This document shows, one piece after another, positions 7,735 to 16,531 of a DNA stretch of 34,359 nt. The translations under genes and the position numbers were made by a program. The stretch's first letter is position 1. The number at the start of each line of letters is the position of its first letter. This stretch comes from Clostridia bacterium. GTDB taxonomy: Bacteria > Bacillota > Clostridia > Oscillospirales > CAG-272. The DNA lies in the NCBI GenBank assembly GCA_017532425.1, contig JAFXJH010000021.1, positions 1 to 34,359 on the forward strand. Reading direction: 5' to 3'. Below the pieces are notes generated by a model, which saw only the letters and a program-made list of their open reading frames with translations, did no database searches and had not been told where the DNA came from.

Positions 7735-7950
7735 CATTATAATCTTCGGCTCGAATGTCGCGCAAACGGTATCGACCGACGAGCTTGCATAGCCTGGTCC
7801 CACCTGCACGCTTTCCGCCTTACAGCGGCTTATTCCGTCGTGCCAACGGCAGTTCATAACTCCGCAGATTATCGGACGAGAGCTCGCGTTTTTGGCAAGC
7901 TCACTTTTCTCTGCCTCATATTTTTTCTTTTCTATAGAGATCTCGGTCAT
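7732..7950 (-). CDS. Small DUF1540 cysteine-motif protein
   Basis: The 72-aa protein has the DUF1540 pattern in its second half: CGVMNC (Cys29, Cys34), Cys43 after HDGISR, then a stretch ending SVDTVCATFEPK (Cys63). The four cysteines suggest a small metal-binding domain; the role of the family is unknown to me. The N-terminal 25 residues are charged and helical. The start has AAAGGAATG upstream. The stop codon lies inside an 89-bp repeat, and the last three residues (IIM) are encoded at the repeat boundary, so the natural C-terminus may have been altered. Confidence 0.85.
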   Translation of the reverse strand: MTEISIEKKKYEAEKSELAKNASSRPIICGVMNCRWHDGISRCKAESVQVGPGYASSSVDTVCATFEPKIIM

Positions 7951-8059
7951 AAGATCATTCCTTTCTACCGATCCTTGTTACTGATAATTTCGGTTCGGTT
8001 AATATATTTTCCGCACACGCCCTGATTTATACCTGAATAATTTATAGGAGAATCGGCAT

Positions 8060-8761
8060 ATGTCACTATACGCTATTGCAGATACGCATTTATCTCTTCT
8101 CGTCTCCAAGCCGATGGATATCTTCGGAAGCCGTTGGAGCGGATACACCGAAAAGCTTTCGGCTCTTTGGAAAAATATCGTAAACGAAAACGATACTGTC
8201 ATAATTGCGGGTGATATTTCGTGGGGAATGACTCTCGAAGAGGCACGCGACGATCTGCTCTTTCTCGACAGACTCCCCGGAAAAAAGATATTGCTCCGCG
8301 GAAATCACGATTACTGGTGGTCTACACCCGCAAAGATTCGTGCGTTCTTTGAGAAAAACGGAATTAGCAGCATATCCATTCTGCAAAACGATTCTGCTGT
8401 TTGCGAGGGTGTTTTAATATGCGGCACACGAGGATGGTACAGCGACGAGTCAAGCTCCAAGGAGGATGCCGATTTTGCAAAGGTCTCCGCGCGAGAGGCA
8501 CTTCGTCTTCGAATGTCGCTTGAAGACGGCGCAAAAAAAGAAGGATACGGCGAGACCGTAGTTTTCACGCACTTCCCTATCGTCTTCGGAGATTTCGTAT
8601 CACGCGAAATGCTCGACATACTTCACGAGTACAACGTAAAGCGCGCATTTTTCGGTCACATACACGGAAAATATTCTCTTCCCAAGTCACTTGTTTACGA
8701 GGGAATTGAGTTTTCGCTTATATCAGCAGACTTTCTTGATTTCCGTCCAAAGCCTATCTGA
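8060..8761 (+). CDS. Calcineurin-like metallophosphoesterase
   Basis: The 233-aa protein has the full set of two-metal phosphoesterase motifs in order: AIADTHL (Asp8, His10), AGDISWG, LRGNHDYWW, VVFTHFPI and FFGHIHG. It resembles the predicted phosphohydrolase group COG1768, whose substrate is not known to me. There is no signal peptide, so it should be cytoplasmic. The ATG at 8060 has AGGAG about 9 nt upstream. The next gene, tig, has its own promoter, so this is probably a monocistronic unit. Confidence 0.88.
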   Translation: MSLYAIADTHLSLLVSKPMDIFGSRWSGYTEKLSALWKNIVNENDTVIIAGDISWGMTLEEARDDLLFLDRLPGKKILLRGNHDYWWSTPAKIRAFFEKNGISSISILQNDSAVCEGVLICGTRGWYSDESSSKEDADFAKVSAREALRLRMSLEDGAKKEGYGETVVFTHFPIVFGDFVSREMLDILHEYNVKRAFFGHIHGKYSLPKSLVYEGIEFSLISADFLDFRPKPI

Positions 8762-8805
8762 AGATAAATTTGCTTTGTTTTTTGTGATTTTTTCACTAAA
8801 AACTA

Positions 8806-8834
8806 TTGACAAATTTGTACTTATAGCGTAAAAT
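8806..8834 (+). promoter_or_regulatory. Sigma-A type promoter for tig
   Basis: Perfect TTGACA at 8806-8811, a 17-nt spacer, and TAAAAT at 8829-8834, with the tig start about 50 nt downstream. No CtsR-like heptanucleotide operator repeat was seen around it. Confidence 0.8.
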
Positions 8835-8885
8835 AATTGGGTATGTATATAAATTTGTATAATAATTCGGAGGTAAAAATAAAAA

Positions 8886-10172
8886 ATGAATCTCAAAAAT
8901 ACAACAAATCCCGAAAAGAACGTTGCAGTTCTTGAATTTGTAATCGACAAGGCAACCTTTGACGCAGAAGTTACAAAGGTATTCGAAAAGAAAAAGGCTG
9001 AAATTACCCTTCCCGGCTTCAGACGCGGCAAGGCTCCCCGTCACCTCATCGAAAAAATGTACGGCGCAGCTACGTTCTACGACGATGCTCTCGCAGCTCT
9101 CGTTCCCCCCGCATACGAAGAAGCTCTCAAAGAGTCCGGTGTAAACGCTGTAAGCGGTCCCGAATATGACATCAAGTCTATCGACGAAGACGGCGTTACA
9201 GTTACAGCAAAGGTATTCACAAAGCCCGAGATAAATCTTGAAGGCTACAAGGGTCTTGAGCTCACACGCAAGATCGCTCCCGTTACAGATGAGGAAGTTG
9301 AAAATGCTCTCAAGGCTGCTCTTGAAAAGAACGCAAGAGTTATCGACGTTGAAGGCCGCCCCGTAAAGAACGGTGACACAGTTACCATGAACTACATGGG
9401 TATGCTCGACGGTGTTGCTTTCGAAGGCGGCACAGCTGAAAACGCAGACCTTAAGCTCGGCTCCGGTCAGTTCATCCCCGGATTCGAGGATCAGGTTGAA
9501 GGCCACAACATCGGCGAAAGCTTCGATATCAACGTTACATTCCCTGAGGAATACGGCGCAGCAGAGCTCGCAGGCAAGGCTGTAGTATTCCACATCGACC
9601 TTCTCTCCGCTAAGGAAACAATCCTTCCCGAAGCAGACGACGAATTTGCAAAGGACGTTTCCGATTTTGACACTATCGATGAATATAAGGCAGATCTCAA
9701 GGCAAAAATCGAACGTGAGCACAATGACGTTGCTATGAGAGAAGTAAACGAAAAGATGGCTAACGCTCTCGGCGAGCTCGTCACAGACGAAATTCCCGAG
9801 GTTATGTTTGACAGTGAAGTTGAAAACCTCATCCGTGACTACGACGGACGTCTCCGCTCCATGGGCATGAAGCTCGACGATTACCTCAAGTACACAGGCG
9901 GCTCTCTCGACAGCCTCAGAGAAGAAATGCGTCCCCGTGCTATAGCACAGGTTAAGACACGTCTTGCTCTTGAAAAGGTTGCTGAGATCGAAAAGGTTGA
10001 GGTTTCCGAAGAGGAAGTTGAAACAGAGTTCAAGAAGATCGCTGACAGCTACCAGATGGAAGTTGATCAGGTCAAGATGTACATCGCTGCTGAAGACCTC
10101 AAGAAGGATCTCGAGGTTCAGAAGGCTGCAGACTTCGTAAGAGACAACGCTGTTATCACAGACGCTGAATAA
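8886..10172 (+). CDS. tig: Trigger factor
   Basis: The 428-aa ribosome-associated chaperone and peptidyl-prolyl isomerase has all three domains. The N-terminal ribosome-binding domain carries GFRRGKAP (44-51). The FKBP-type domain spans about 157-240, with VTMNYMGMLDG and GSGQFIPGFEDQ. The rest is the helical C-terminal chaperone body. The length is normal. GGAGGT lies 10 nt before the ATG. It opens the classic tig-clpP-clpX order. Confidence 0.97.
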   Translation: MNLKNTTNPEKNVAVLEFVIDKATFDAEVTKVFEKKKAEITLPGFRRGKAPRHLIEKMYGAATFYDDALAALVPPAYEEALKESGVNAVSGPEYDIKSIDEDGVTVTAKVFTKPEINLEGYKGLELTRKIAPVTDEEVENALKAALEKNARVIDVEGRPVKNGDTVTMNYMGMLDGVAFEGGTAENADLKLGSGQFIPGFEDQVEGHNIGESFDINVTFPEEYGAAELAGKAVVFHIDLLSAKETILPEADDEFAKDVSDFDTIDEYKADLKAKIEREHNDVAMREVNEKMANALGELVTDEIPEVMFDSEVENLIRDYDGRLRSMGMKLDDYLKYTGGSLDSLREEMRPRAIAQVKTRLALEKVAEIEKVEVSEEEVETEFKKIADSYQMEVDQVKMYIAAEDLKKDLEVQKAADFVRDNAVITDAE

Positions 10173-10187
10173 TTTAAGCTTATTCAG
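10165..10187 (+). promoter_or_regulatory. Hairpin at the tig-clpP junction
   Basis: CTGAATAA and TTATTCAG form an 8-bp stem that overlaps the tig stop codon. There is no U-tract, so it is more likely a processing or stability element than a terminator. Evidence is limited to the symmetry. Confidence 0.35.
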
Positions 10188-10239
10188 AATATAATAGAAT
10201 ATTACCTATAAAATCGCACATACCAAAGGAGGGTCTAAA

Positions 10240-10824
10240 GTGCCACTTGTCCCAACAGTAATCGAACAAACAGGCAGAGGAGAACGCGCTTACGATATCT
10301 TTTCGCGCCTGCTCAATGACAGAATCGTATTTTTATGCGACGAGGTAAACGATGCAACCGCATCGCTTGTCGTAGCTCAGCTTCTTCTTCTTGAAGCTCA
10401 GGATCCCGACAAGGACATCAGTCTTTATATAAACAGTCCCGGAGGATCTGTATCGGCAGGACTTGCCATCTACGATACGATGAATTTCATAAAATGCGAC
10501 GTGTCTACAATTTGCATAGGTATGGCTGCAAGCATGGGAGCGTTCCTGCTTTCCAGCGGTGCCAAGGGCAAGCGTTTCGCCCTTCCCAACAGCGAAATAA
10601 TGATCCATCAGCCTCTCGGAGGTATGCAGGGTCAGGCAAGTGATATCAAGATCCACGCAGACCATATCATAAGAACCCGTGAAAAGCTCAACCGAATCAT
10701 GGCTGAAAACTCGGGCAAGCCGCTTGAGATAATCGAGCGCGACACCGAACGCGACAACTTCATGTCGGCTGAAGAGGCTGCCGCATACGGACTTATCGAT
10801 CGCGTGATCGAAAAAAGAATATAA
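10240..10824 (+). CDS. clpP: ATP-dependent Clp protease proteolytic subunit ClpP
   Basis: The 194-aa serine protease subunit assembles into the tetradecameric chamber that works with ClpX. The catalytic triad is Ser98 in GMAASMGAF, His123 in [10 protein letters not shown] and Asp172 in the RDN motif. The [16 protein letters not shown] segment forms the oxyanion region. The start is GTG, preceded by AAAGGAGGG. An intrinsic terminator follows the stop, so clpP and clpX can be uncoupled. Confidence 0.97.
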   Translation: MPLVPTVIEQTGRGERAYDIFSRLLNDRIVFLCDEVNDATASLVVAQLLLLEAQDPDKDISLYINSPGGSVSAGLAIYDTMNFIKCDVSTICIGMAASMGAFLLSSGAKGKRFALPNSEIMIHQPLGGMQGQASDIKIHADHIIRTREKLNRIMAENSGKPLEIIERDTERDNFMSAEEAAAYGLIDRVIEKRI

Positions 10825-10828
10825 TATT

Positions 10829-10866
10829 AAAAGCCGTATTTCGTTTTCGAAAATACGGCTTTTGAT
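10829..10866 (+). terminator. Intrinsic terminator between clpP and clpX
   Basis: AAAAGCCGTATTT pairs with AAATACGGCTTTT around a 9-nt loop, a 13-bp stem ending in T4. It separates clpP from clpX, so clpX is either read through or has its own start. Confidence 0.8.
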
Positions 10867-10915
10867 TACACCTTGTTATTGTTTACTCCAATCAGGAAAG
10901 GATAATATTTAGTAT

Positions 10916-12232
10916 ATGGCAAACAATATTCCACCCAGAGACGGCGAAACCAGACATCGCTGTACCTTTTGCGGAAGACTTGAAAGCGACGAGCTCCTTT
11001 TTATTTCTTCGCCTATCGCAAACGCTTTTATCTGCTCTGACTGTATTGACACCTGCGCAGATATAATCGACGAGCAGCGCGAGGATTCGGTTTCTCTTGA
11101 GGAAGGAAATCTTTCGCTCGAAACGCTTCCGAAGCCCATTGATATCAAAAATATGCTTGACAACTACGTAATAGGTCAGGATGCGGCTAAAAAGGCTCTC
11201 TCTGTAGCGGTATACAATCATTATAAGAGGATCCTTACTTCCGAAAAGACGGCAGGAAAGAAGCGCAGCAGAAAGAAGGAGGACGATTCCGAGGAAAAGG
11301 TAGAGATTCAGAAGAGCAACGTGCTCCTTCTCGGTCCTACCGGTGTAGGAAAGACCTTTCTTGCGCAGAATCTTGCAAGATCGCTCAACGTGCCCTTTGC
11401 TATTGCCGATGCGACCACGCTTACCGAAGCGGGATACGTCGGAGAGGACGTAGAGAACATTCTTTTGAAGCTTATACAGGCGGCTGACTACAACGTTGAG
11501 CTTGCCGAAAAGGGTATAATTTATATCGACGAGATCGACAAGATATCGAGAAGAAGCGAAAATCGCTCTATCACCCGCGACGTATCGGGCGAGGGCGTTC
11601 AGCAGGCGCTCCTTAAGATCCTTGAGGGTACGGTTTCGAACGTTCCTCCGCAGGGCGGACGAAAGCACCCCAATCAGGATTTTATTCAGATCGACACGTC
11701 CAACATTCTCTTTATCTGCGGCGGTGCCTTTGACGGACTCGAGGAGATCATCGAAAAGCGCAGAGGAAATCAGGTCATCGGCTTTAACAGCGAGATAATG
11801 ACCAAATCCGAAAAAGGAAACTCCAATATTCTCCGCGACGTTACTCCGCACGACGTGGTAAAATACGGTCTTATTCCCGAGCTTATCGGTCGTCTTCCCG
11901 TTATCGTAAGTCTTGACAATCTCGACACCGATATGCTTTCAAGAATTCTTACCGAGCCGAAAAACTCGCTCACAAAGCAGTACAAGGCGCTTCTCGGAAT
12001 GGACAAAGTTGAGCTTATATTTGAAGAGGATGCCATTCGCGCTATCGCAGCCCGCGCTATCGAGCGAAATACGGGTGCGCGCGGTCTTCGCTCGATCCTC
12101 GAAGAGATAATGCTCGACATTATGTATGAGATCCCCTCAAACGAAAACGCGGAAAGCGTTACGATCACCGCGGAAGTGCTCACAAAGGACGCACGTCCGA
12201 TAATCAAATACAAAACACCCGACGCACAGTAA
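10916..12232 (+). CDS. clpX: ATP-dependent Clp protease ATPase subunit ClpX
   Basis: The 438-aa AAA+ unfoldase feeds substrates to ClpP. The N-terminal zinc domain has Cys16, Cys19, Cys40 and Cys43. Walker A is GPTGVGKT (140-147), Walker B is [11 protein letters not shown], and sensor/arginine-finger elements include [11 protein letters not shown] charged Lys/Arg/Glu-rich insert at about 110-132 sits just before the core. AAAGGA lies 12 nt upstream of the ATG, slightly far. The PHP gene follows after 35 nt. Confidence 0.97.
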   Translation: MANNIPPRDGETRHRCTFCGRLESDELLFISSPIANAFICSDCIDTCADIIDEQREDSVSLEEGNLSLETLPKPIDIKNMLDNYVIGQDAAKKALSVAVYNHYKRILTSEKTAGKKRSRKKEDDSEEKVEIQKSNVLLLGPTGVGKTFLAQNLARSLNVPFAIADATTLTEAGYVGEDVENILLKLIQAADYNVELAEKGIIYIDEIDKISRRSENRSITRDVSGEGVQQALLKILEGTVSNVPPQGGRKHPNQDFIQIDTSNILFICGGAFDGLEEIIEKRRGNQVIGFNSEIMTKSEKGNSNILRDVTPHDVVKYGLIPELIGRLPVIVSLDNLDTDMLSRILTEPKNSLTKQYKALLGMDKVELIFEEDAIRAIAARAIERNTGARGLRSILEEIMLDIMYEIPSNENAESVTITAEVLTKDARPIIKYKTPDAQ

Positions 12233-12267
12233 ATTTTATCCAGCCTTTTTGAGGCAAGGAGGTTTAA

Positions 12268-12984
12268 ATGTTAATAGATCCTCATATTCACACACACGGT
12301 ATCAGTCATTGCAGCCGTGTACCCGCCGACGCGCTTGTAGACATCTGCGTCCGCGACAAGATTGACGGAATAGTTCTTACAAACCATTACAAGCACGATT
12401 ACTACAAGGAAGATGAAAAATTTGCCGAGTGGCGTGCGAAATATATTGAAGAATATTATATCACCAAGGAGCTCGGAGAAAAGATCGGACTCAAGGTCTT
12501 CTTCGGTCTTGAGGTAACTCTCGACGAAAACAAGAGGATCGACTACGTAATCTACGGGCTTCCCGAAACGGTCGCAGCCGAGGCTCCCCCTCTTTGTCTT
12601 CTTACTCAGAAGGAGCTTTTTGAATACTGCGTAGCGCAGGGTGCCCTGCTCTATCAGGCACATCCCTACAGACGCGGAACTCTGCCGCAGGATCCGAGAT
12701 ATATGCACGGTGTTGAGATAAACTGCCACCCCATCTATGATTACAACGATGAAAAAGAGGTGCGCGAGTTTGCAAGCGAGCATTCGCTGAAGCTCTCCTG
12801 CGGATCGGACTATCACGGCGACACATATAAGCCGCACTGCGGAATCTACGTCCCCGACGATATAAAGGACACCGTCGAGCTTGCAGAGTATCTCCGCAGA
12901 CCCGAGCAGTGTGAGCTCGAGGTACACACAATAATTCCCGGCTGGCGCGAAAAATACGAGCGCGGCCAGATACTTACGAAATAA
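12268..12984 (+). CDS. PHP-domain metal-dependent phosphoesterase-like protein
   Basis: The 238-aa protein opens with DPHIHTH (His6, His8, His10), then IVLTNHYKHDYY, a later GLEVTLDE, HPYRRG, and a C-terminal CGSDYHGDTYKPHCG. These are metal-binding motifs of the PHP family, which includes histidinol phosphatase and the phosphoesterase modules of polymerases. The exact substrate cannot be read from the sequence. AAGGAGG precedes the ATG. It lies 35 nt behind clpX and is probably co-transcribed. Hairpins after its stop probably end the transcript. Confidence 0.85.
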   Translation: MLIDPHIHTHGISHCSRVPADALVDICVRDKIDGIVLTNHYKHDYYKEDEKFAEWRAKYIEEYYITKELGEKIGLKVFFGLEVTLDENKRIDYVIYGLPETVAAEAPPLCLLTQKELFEYCVAQGALLYQAHPYRRGTLPQDPRYMHGVEINCHPIYDYNDEKEVREFASEHSLKLSCGSDYHGDTYKPHCGIYVPDDIKDTVELAEYLRRPEQCELEVHTIIPGWREKYERGQILTK

Positions 12985-12991
12985 CGCATAA

Positions 12992-13012
12992 AAGCGCTGA
13001 AACTCAGCGCTT
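12992..13012. terminator. Hairpin after the PHP gene, first of three
   Basis: AAGCGCTGA and TCAGCGCTT form a perfect 9-bp stem with a 3-nt loop. There is no U-tract directly after it. The same stem recurs at 13153-13173. Confidence 0.5.
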
Positions 13013-13068
13013 CAGATTGCACACAAATAATAAAAATGCTTTCAGCCAAGGAAAAGGGTTGGGAGCTT

Positions 13069-13120
13069 GAGGGAAGGGAAAAAACTTCGGCATTTGAGAT
13101 GGTTTTCCCTTCCCTCTTTT
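13069..13120 (+). terminator. Strong terminator-like hairpin
   Basis: GAGGGAAGGGAAAA (13069-13082) pairs perfectly with TTTTCCCTTCCCTC (13103-13116), with a 20-nt loop and TTTT after it. An outer AAGGGTTG/CAACTCTT pairing could extend the structure. Confidence 0.65.
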
Positions 13121-13152
13121 GTTTTTTGGTTTCAACTCTTATCTGCACCTTC

Positions 13153-13177
13153 AAGCGCTGAATCTCAGCGCTTTTTT
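13153..13177 (+). terminator. Intrinsic terminator, near-copy of the hairpin at 12992
   Basis: The same AAGCGCTGA/TCAGCGCTT stem as at 12992-13012 is here followed by a U-tract. It lies about 60 nt before the start of the P-loop ATPase gene. Confidence 0.7.
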
Positions 13178-13238
13178 CATTGGCAAAAGAATATTTTCAG
13201 GCATATTATGTATTGATATTTCAAAAGGAGCAGATAAA

Positions 13239-14345
13239 ATGCCTAAAAAAGATACACTTGCTTTTTCAAATTCAAAATTCTCGCAGATAAATTTAGTTAG
13301 TCGTGCAAATTCATATTTTGCGGCATCAAACACGGCAAAGGGATTTACTCACGACTTTGAAGAGATATTCCGACCGTGCAAAAGGATCTATATTCTCAAG
13401 GGCGGTCCGGGCACGGGAAAATCGAGCCTTATCCGCGCCGTAGCCTCCGAAGCGACAAATCGCGATATACCTGTGGAATATTTCTACTGCTCGTCGGATA
13501 CAAGCTCGCTCGACGGAGTTATAATCGGTGATAACGAGATCGCCGTAATTGACGGCACGTCCCCTCACACTGTTGACCCTAAAATTCCCGGAGTAAAGGA
13601 GGAAATTATAAATCTCGGGCAATTCTGGAATTCGGGCGTATTAAAGGAAGCGTCACACGAGATAAAATATTATCTCGACAAGATAAGCTTGCTTTACGCG
13701 GGAGTTTACGATGCTATGGCTGTGGCTGACTCGGCAGAGGGGCTTACGCGCAGGCTCGTTTTAAGGCACACGGACAGCGAAAAGCTCTATCTTGTCGCAG
13801 AGCGCACGGCGCGTGCACATTCGGGCGACACGGGAATAATCCGTCCGCGCGGAATATCCGCCTTCGGGGTGCACGGACACGTTATCCTTGACAGCTATGA
13901 AAGGCTTGCCGACGAGGTATATACCTTCCGCGACAAATGGGGGATATCGGGCATCTTTCTCGACGCTTTAAAGGAAAATTTCGAGAAGCGATCTATTGGG
14001 TTTGATTTCTCGAGATCGCCCATATTCGGAAAAACGGACGCCATACTCCTTCGAAACGAGGGCGTAGCATTTCTTCCCGTGGCAAACGATCCGTCAAGAA
14101 TAATAAACACCGAAAGATTCATACTTAAAAGCATTTCTGTCGAAAAGGATGATATAAAGGAGCTTCGCCTGATATCCTCTGCCGCCGTAAAAATGGCAGA
14201 AAAAAAGCTCTCGCTTATAGGAGAGCTTCATGATGAGCTTGAGAAAATTTATATATCCGCTATGGATTTCAAAGCGCTTGGCGAGCTTACAAAGCGTATT
14301 CTTATATCGATATTCAAAAATCCGCCTTGCCAAACGGCTCGGTGA
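13239..14345 (+). CDS. P-loop ATPase of the PRK06851 type
   Basis: The 368-aa protein has Walker A GGPGTGKSS at residues 55-63, followed by VEYFYCSSDTSSLDGV and IAVIDGTSPHTVDP, the pattern I associate with the clostridial and bacillar PRK06851 ATPase family of unknown function. I recall that family as two similar P-loop halves; here the second half (about 205-320) shows no GxxxxGK motif. I chose the ATG at 13239 because AAAAGGAG lies 8 nt upstream. The frame is open 40 codons further back, but that stretch crosses terminator hairpins. The last 32 bp overlap the 3' end of ispE on the other strand. Confidence 0.75.
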   Translation: MPKKDTLAFSNSKFSQINLVSRANSYFAASNTAKGFTHDFEEIFRPCKRIYILKGGPGTGKSSLIRAVASEATNRDIPVEYFYCSSDTSSLDGVIIGDNEIAVIDGTSPHTVDPKIPGVKEEIINLGQFWNSGVLKEASHEIKYYLDKISLLYAGVYDAMAVADSAEGLTRRLVLRHTDSEKLYLVAERTARAHSGDTGIIRPRGISAFGVHGHVILDSYERLADEVYTFRDKWGISGIFLDALKENFEKRSIGFDFSRSPIFGKTDAILLRNEGVAFLPVANDPSRIINTERFILKSISVEKDDIKELRLISSAAVKMAEKKLSLIGELHDELEKIYISAMDFKALGELTKRILISIFKNPPCQTAR

Positions 14346-15186
14346 CACAAGCAAAAATGCCTCTGCTTATAAGACCCTCGCAAGCGGCAGAGGCATTTTT
14401 CTTATCATCAAAAAATGCGTAGACTGCGCTTCCGCTTCCGCTCATCAACGATGCAAACGCACCGCCTCTCACAAGGAATTCTTTTATTTCAGCTATTTCG
14501 GGTATATCGGCAAAGACGGTTTCTTCAAATCGGTTAAAAAGATGCTCTGCAAACGATCTGTCGCCCTTTTCAAGGCTTTTTATCATTTGATCTGCCATTT
14601 TAGGAACATACGAGCTCTTTTTATCGGCGTCCGAATATGCTTTTGCGGTATTTACGCCTCGGCTTCCCTTTGCTATGACCATACACATTTTTCCGGGCAT
14701 CTCGCAAGCGGGCGTGAGTATCTCGCCTATTCCGCGCGCACGCATACATCCTCCGTACATACAAAACGGGACGTCCGCACCAACTGAAAGTGCGATATCA
14801 TCGAGCGTTTTTTTATCCCCTATCCTGAATATCTCCTCAAGTGCGCGAAAAACGCCCGCGCCGTCCGTGCTACCGCCTCCGAGTCCTGCGGAAACGGGTA
14901 TCCTTTTGTCTATCACAACGGAGATATCGTATCCCTTTATATCAAATGCAGAGATATATTTCTGCGCGGCGCGGTATGCTATATTTTTTTCATCGGTCGG
15001 TATCTGTGCACTGCCATTTGACGAGAGCTTTATTCTTCCCTCGCCGCGGGTCACGTCTATATGCAAAATATCGCTGAGCGATACCGTGTGCATTACCGTA
15101 TCGATAGTATGATAGCCGTCCTCCCTTTTTCCCGTTATTTCAAGAAAAAGATTTATTTTTGCCGGGCAAATAATATTTTTTGTCAT
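14314..15186 (-). CDS. ispE: 4-diphosphocytidyl-2-C-methyl-D-erythritol kinase
   Basis: The 290-aa GHMP kinase phosphorylates CDP-methylerythritol in the MEP isoprenoid pathway. The N-terminus reads ICPAKINLFLEI with GYHTIDTVM. The ATP loop is PVSAGLGGGSTDGAGV, and the C-terminal motif is ASLMSGSGSAVYAFF. The start at 15186 is chosen because GAGG sits just upstream; it begins 14 nt after the DUF362 gene stop, so the two genes are probably one transcript. Its end overlaps the convergent ATPase gene by 32 bp, so neither gene can have a terminator of its own beyond its stop without crossing the other. Confidence 0.94.
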   Translation of the reverse strand: MTKNIICPAKINLFLEITGKREDGYHTIDTVMHTVSLSDILHIDVTRGEGRIKLSSNGSAQIPTDEKNIAYRAAQKYISAFDIKGYDISVVIDKRIPVSAGLGGGSTDGAGVFRALEEIFRIGDKKTLDDIALSVGADVPFCMYGGCMRARGIGEILTPACEMPGKMCMVIAKGSRGVNTAKAYSDADKKSSYVPKMADQMIKSLEKGDRSFAEHLFNRFEETVFADIPEIAEIKEFLVRGGAFASLMSGSGSAVYAFFDDKKNASAACEGLISRGIFACVTEPFGKADF

Positions 15187-15199
15187 ACTTAACCTCATT

Positions 15200-16381
15200 T
15201 TATAAATTAACAAGCTTTAAGATAGGATTTTTCTTTACCTTTACCGCATCCTTAGGGCAGAGCTCCTGACAGCAGAAGCATTTTATGCAGTCTGCCTTTT
15301 TTATATAGGCGACCTTGTTTTTTATAACTATCGTTTTTGCCGGGCAGGAGCGCATACATTCTCCACAGCCTATACATTTATCCTTATTTATCACAGGGCG
15401 CGGACGGAGGGACTCCATAAGCTTTCCGCCAAACACCTTTGAAAGTATCGTTATACCGCTATGGTTTTTATCCGAGCTGTCGGGAAGAACAAAATCCTCG
15501 CATATGAAATTCTGATACGGGTCGCCGACCACATTTATATCGTCAAGCGTTTGCGTAAGATATCCTTTTTTACGCGCCGCATCGCATATGCTTGAAAGCT
15601 CGTCCATCCCTATAACAGCGGACGCTACGAGGTCAAGTGCAAACGGGTCACACGAAACGCCTACGAATCCGAGCTTTTTCGGCTTACCGTTTGTAGGACC
15701 GTTGCCCTCCATCGCGATAACGGCATCCATGACGTTTATTACCGTTGCTCTGTCGCATACGGTTTTACAAAGATCGCATATCATCGAAGAAAAATCGGAA
15801 AGATTAGGATAAAGAGCGTGCATTTCAAGCTTTTCTGTACCGGGAATAACGCCGAAGAAGTTTTTGACCGCACCGCTTATACCCGTAAGATTATGTGTCT
15901 TGAGCTTGCAGATATTTATAACGACATCGGCATCTGCTATCGGGGTTATTATATTGAACGTCCTGTTTTTATCCTCACCGCTTGACGGCAAACGCTTTGC
16001 AGAAAGATCGTAATTGAGATTTGCGCCCGAATTTTCTGCCGCAAGATCCATTTTTCCGACTCTGTACGAAGCGCGTATCGAGCTGTCCGTGTAAACGCCT
16101 GCGGGACTTTCGGCTATCGTTACCGACTCCGCTCCCAGCCTTATGCAAATTTTTGCAACCTCTTCGACCACGACCGGATTTGTCGTACCCGCCGCCGCTA
16201 TATCCATTTTTCTGACAAGATTCGGCTTTATTACTACCCTCTTGCCGCTGAAATTCTTCACGGGAAACTGAATATCCTCGAAAATATTATTTAATACTCT
16301 GCTTATACTCTCATTTTCGTAGCTTTCGCATGCGCGTAGAAATACACTTTCCCACCCTGCGCTCTCTCTGATTTTTTCCAT
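15200..16381 (-). CDS. DUF362 protein with C-terminal two-cluster ferredoxin domain
   Basis: In this 393-aa protein, residues about 45-320 are a DUF362 domain (VVIKPNLVRK, TTNPVVVEEVAKICI, INICKLKTHNLTGISGAVKN). The last 60 residues carry two CxxCxxCxxxCP motifs, CIGCGECMRSCP and CIKCFCCQELCP, for two [4Fe-4S] clusters. The family is redox-associated but its reaction is unknown. There is no signal peptide. It is the first gene of a likely two-gene unit with ispE, whose pathway includes the Fe-S enzymes IspG and IspH; a link is only a guess. The ATG follows GCGGGGTTGG. Confidence 0.88.
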   Translation of the reverse strand: MEKIRESAGWESVFLRACESYENESISRVLNNIFEDIQFPVKNFSGKRVVIKPNLVRKMDIAAAGTTNPVVVEEVAKICIRLGAESVTIAESPAGVYTDSSIRASYRVGKMDLAAENSGANLNYDLSAKRLPSSGEDKNRTFNIITPIADADVVINICKLKTHNLTGISGAVKNFFGVIPGTEKLEMHALYPNLSDFSSMICDLCKTVCDRATVINVMDAVIAMEGNGPTNGKPKKLGFVGVSCDPFALDLVASAVIGMDELSSICDAARKKGYLTQTLDDINVVGDPYQNFICEDFVLPDSSDKNHSGITILSKVFGGKLMESLRPRPVINKDKCIGCGECMRSCPAKTIVIKNKVAYIKKADCIKCFCCQELCPKDAVKVKKNPILKLVNL

Positions 16382-16401
16382 ATATCCAACCCCGCTTCAT
16401 C

Positions 16402-16424
16402 TGTTTACCCGAAAAAAGTAAACA
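16402..16424. promoter_or_regulatory. Inverted repeat between divergent DUF362 and AI-2E permease genes
   Basis: TGTTTAC and GTAAACA are 7-bp arms with a 9-nt spacer, about 20 nt upstream of the DUF362 gene start. The site could be an operator or a leader hairpin; no regulator is identified. Confidence 0.35.
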
Positions 16425-16449
16425 ATTTATATATTTTTTGGTATTGTTA

Positions 16450-16478
16450 TTGATTTATTTTTTTTACTACTGTATAAT
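16450..16478 (+). promoter_or_regulatory. Sigma-A type promoter for the AI-2E family permease
   Basis: TTGATT at 16450-16455, a 17-nt spacer and TATAAT at 16473-16478, about 55 nt before the chosen start. Confidence 0.7.
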
Positions 16479-16531
16479 TATATCAGAAAACGTTTTGTTT
16501 CACGAAAAAAGTCGAAAGGATGTCTGACCGA

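Noticed and set aside
8796..9722. Long open frame antisense to tig
   Set aside because: It mirrors the codon pattern of tig, has Cys/Val-rich low-quality composition, no recognisable motif and no sensible ribosome binding site.
10892..11851. Long open frame antisense to clpX
   Set aside because: It is fully covered by the certain clpX gene and has no family motif.
13119..13238. N-terminal extension of the P-loop ATPase
   Set aside because: It would cross a terminator hairpin and lacks a ribosome binding site; the ATG at 13239 has AAAAGGAG.
14230..14787. Plus-strand open frame overlapping ispE
   Set aside because: It is a shadow of ispE on the opposite strand and has no motif or ribosome binding site.
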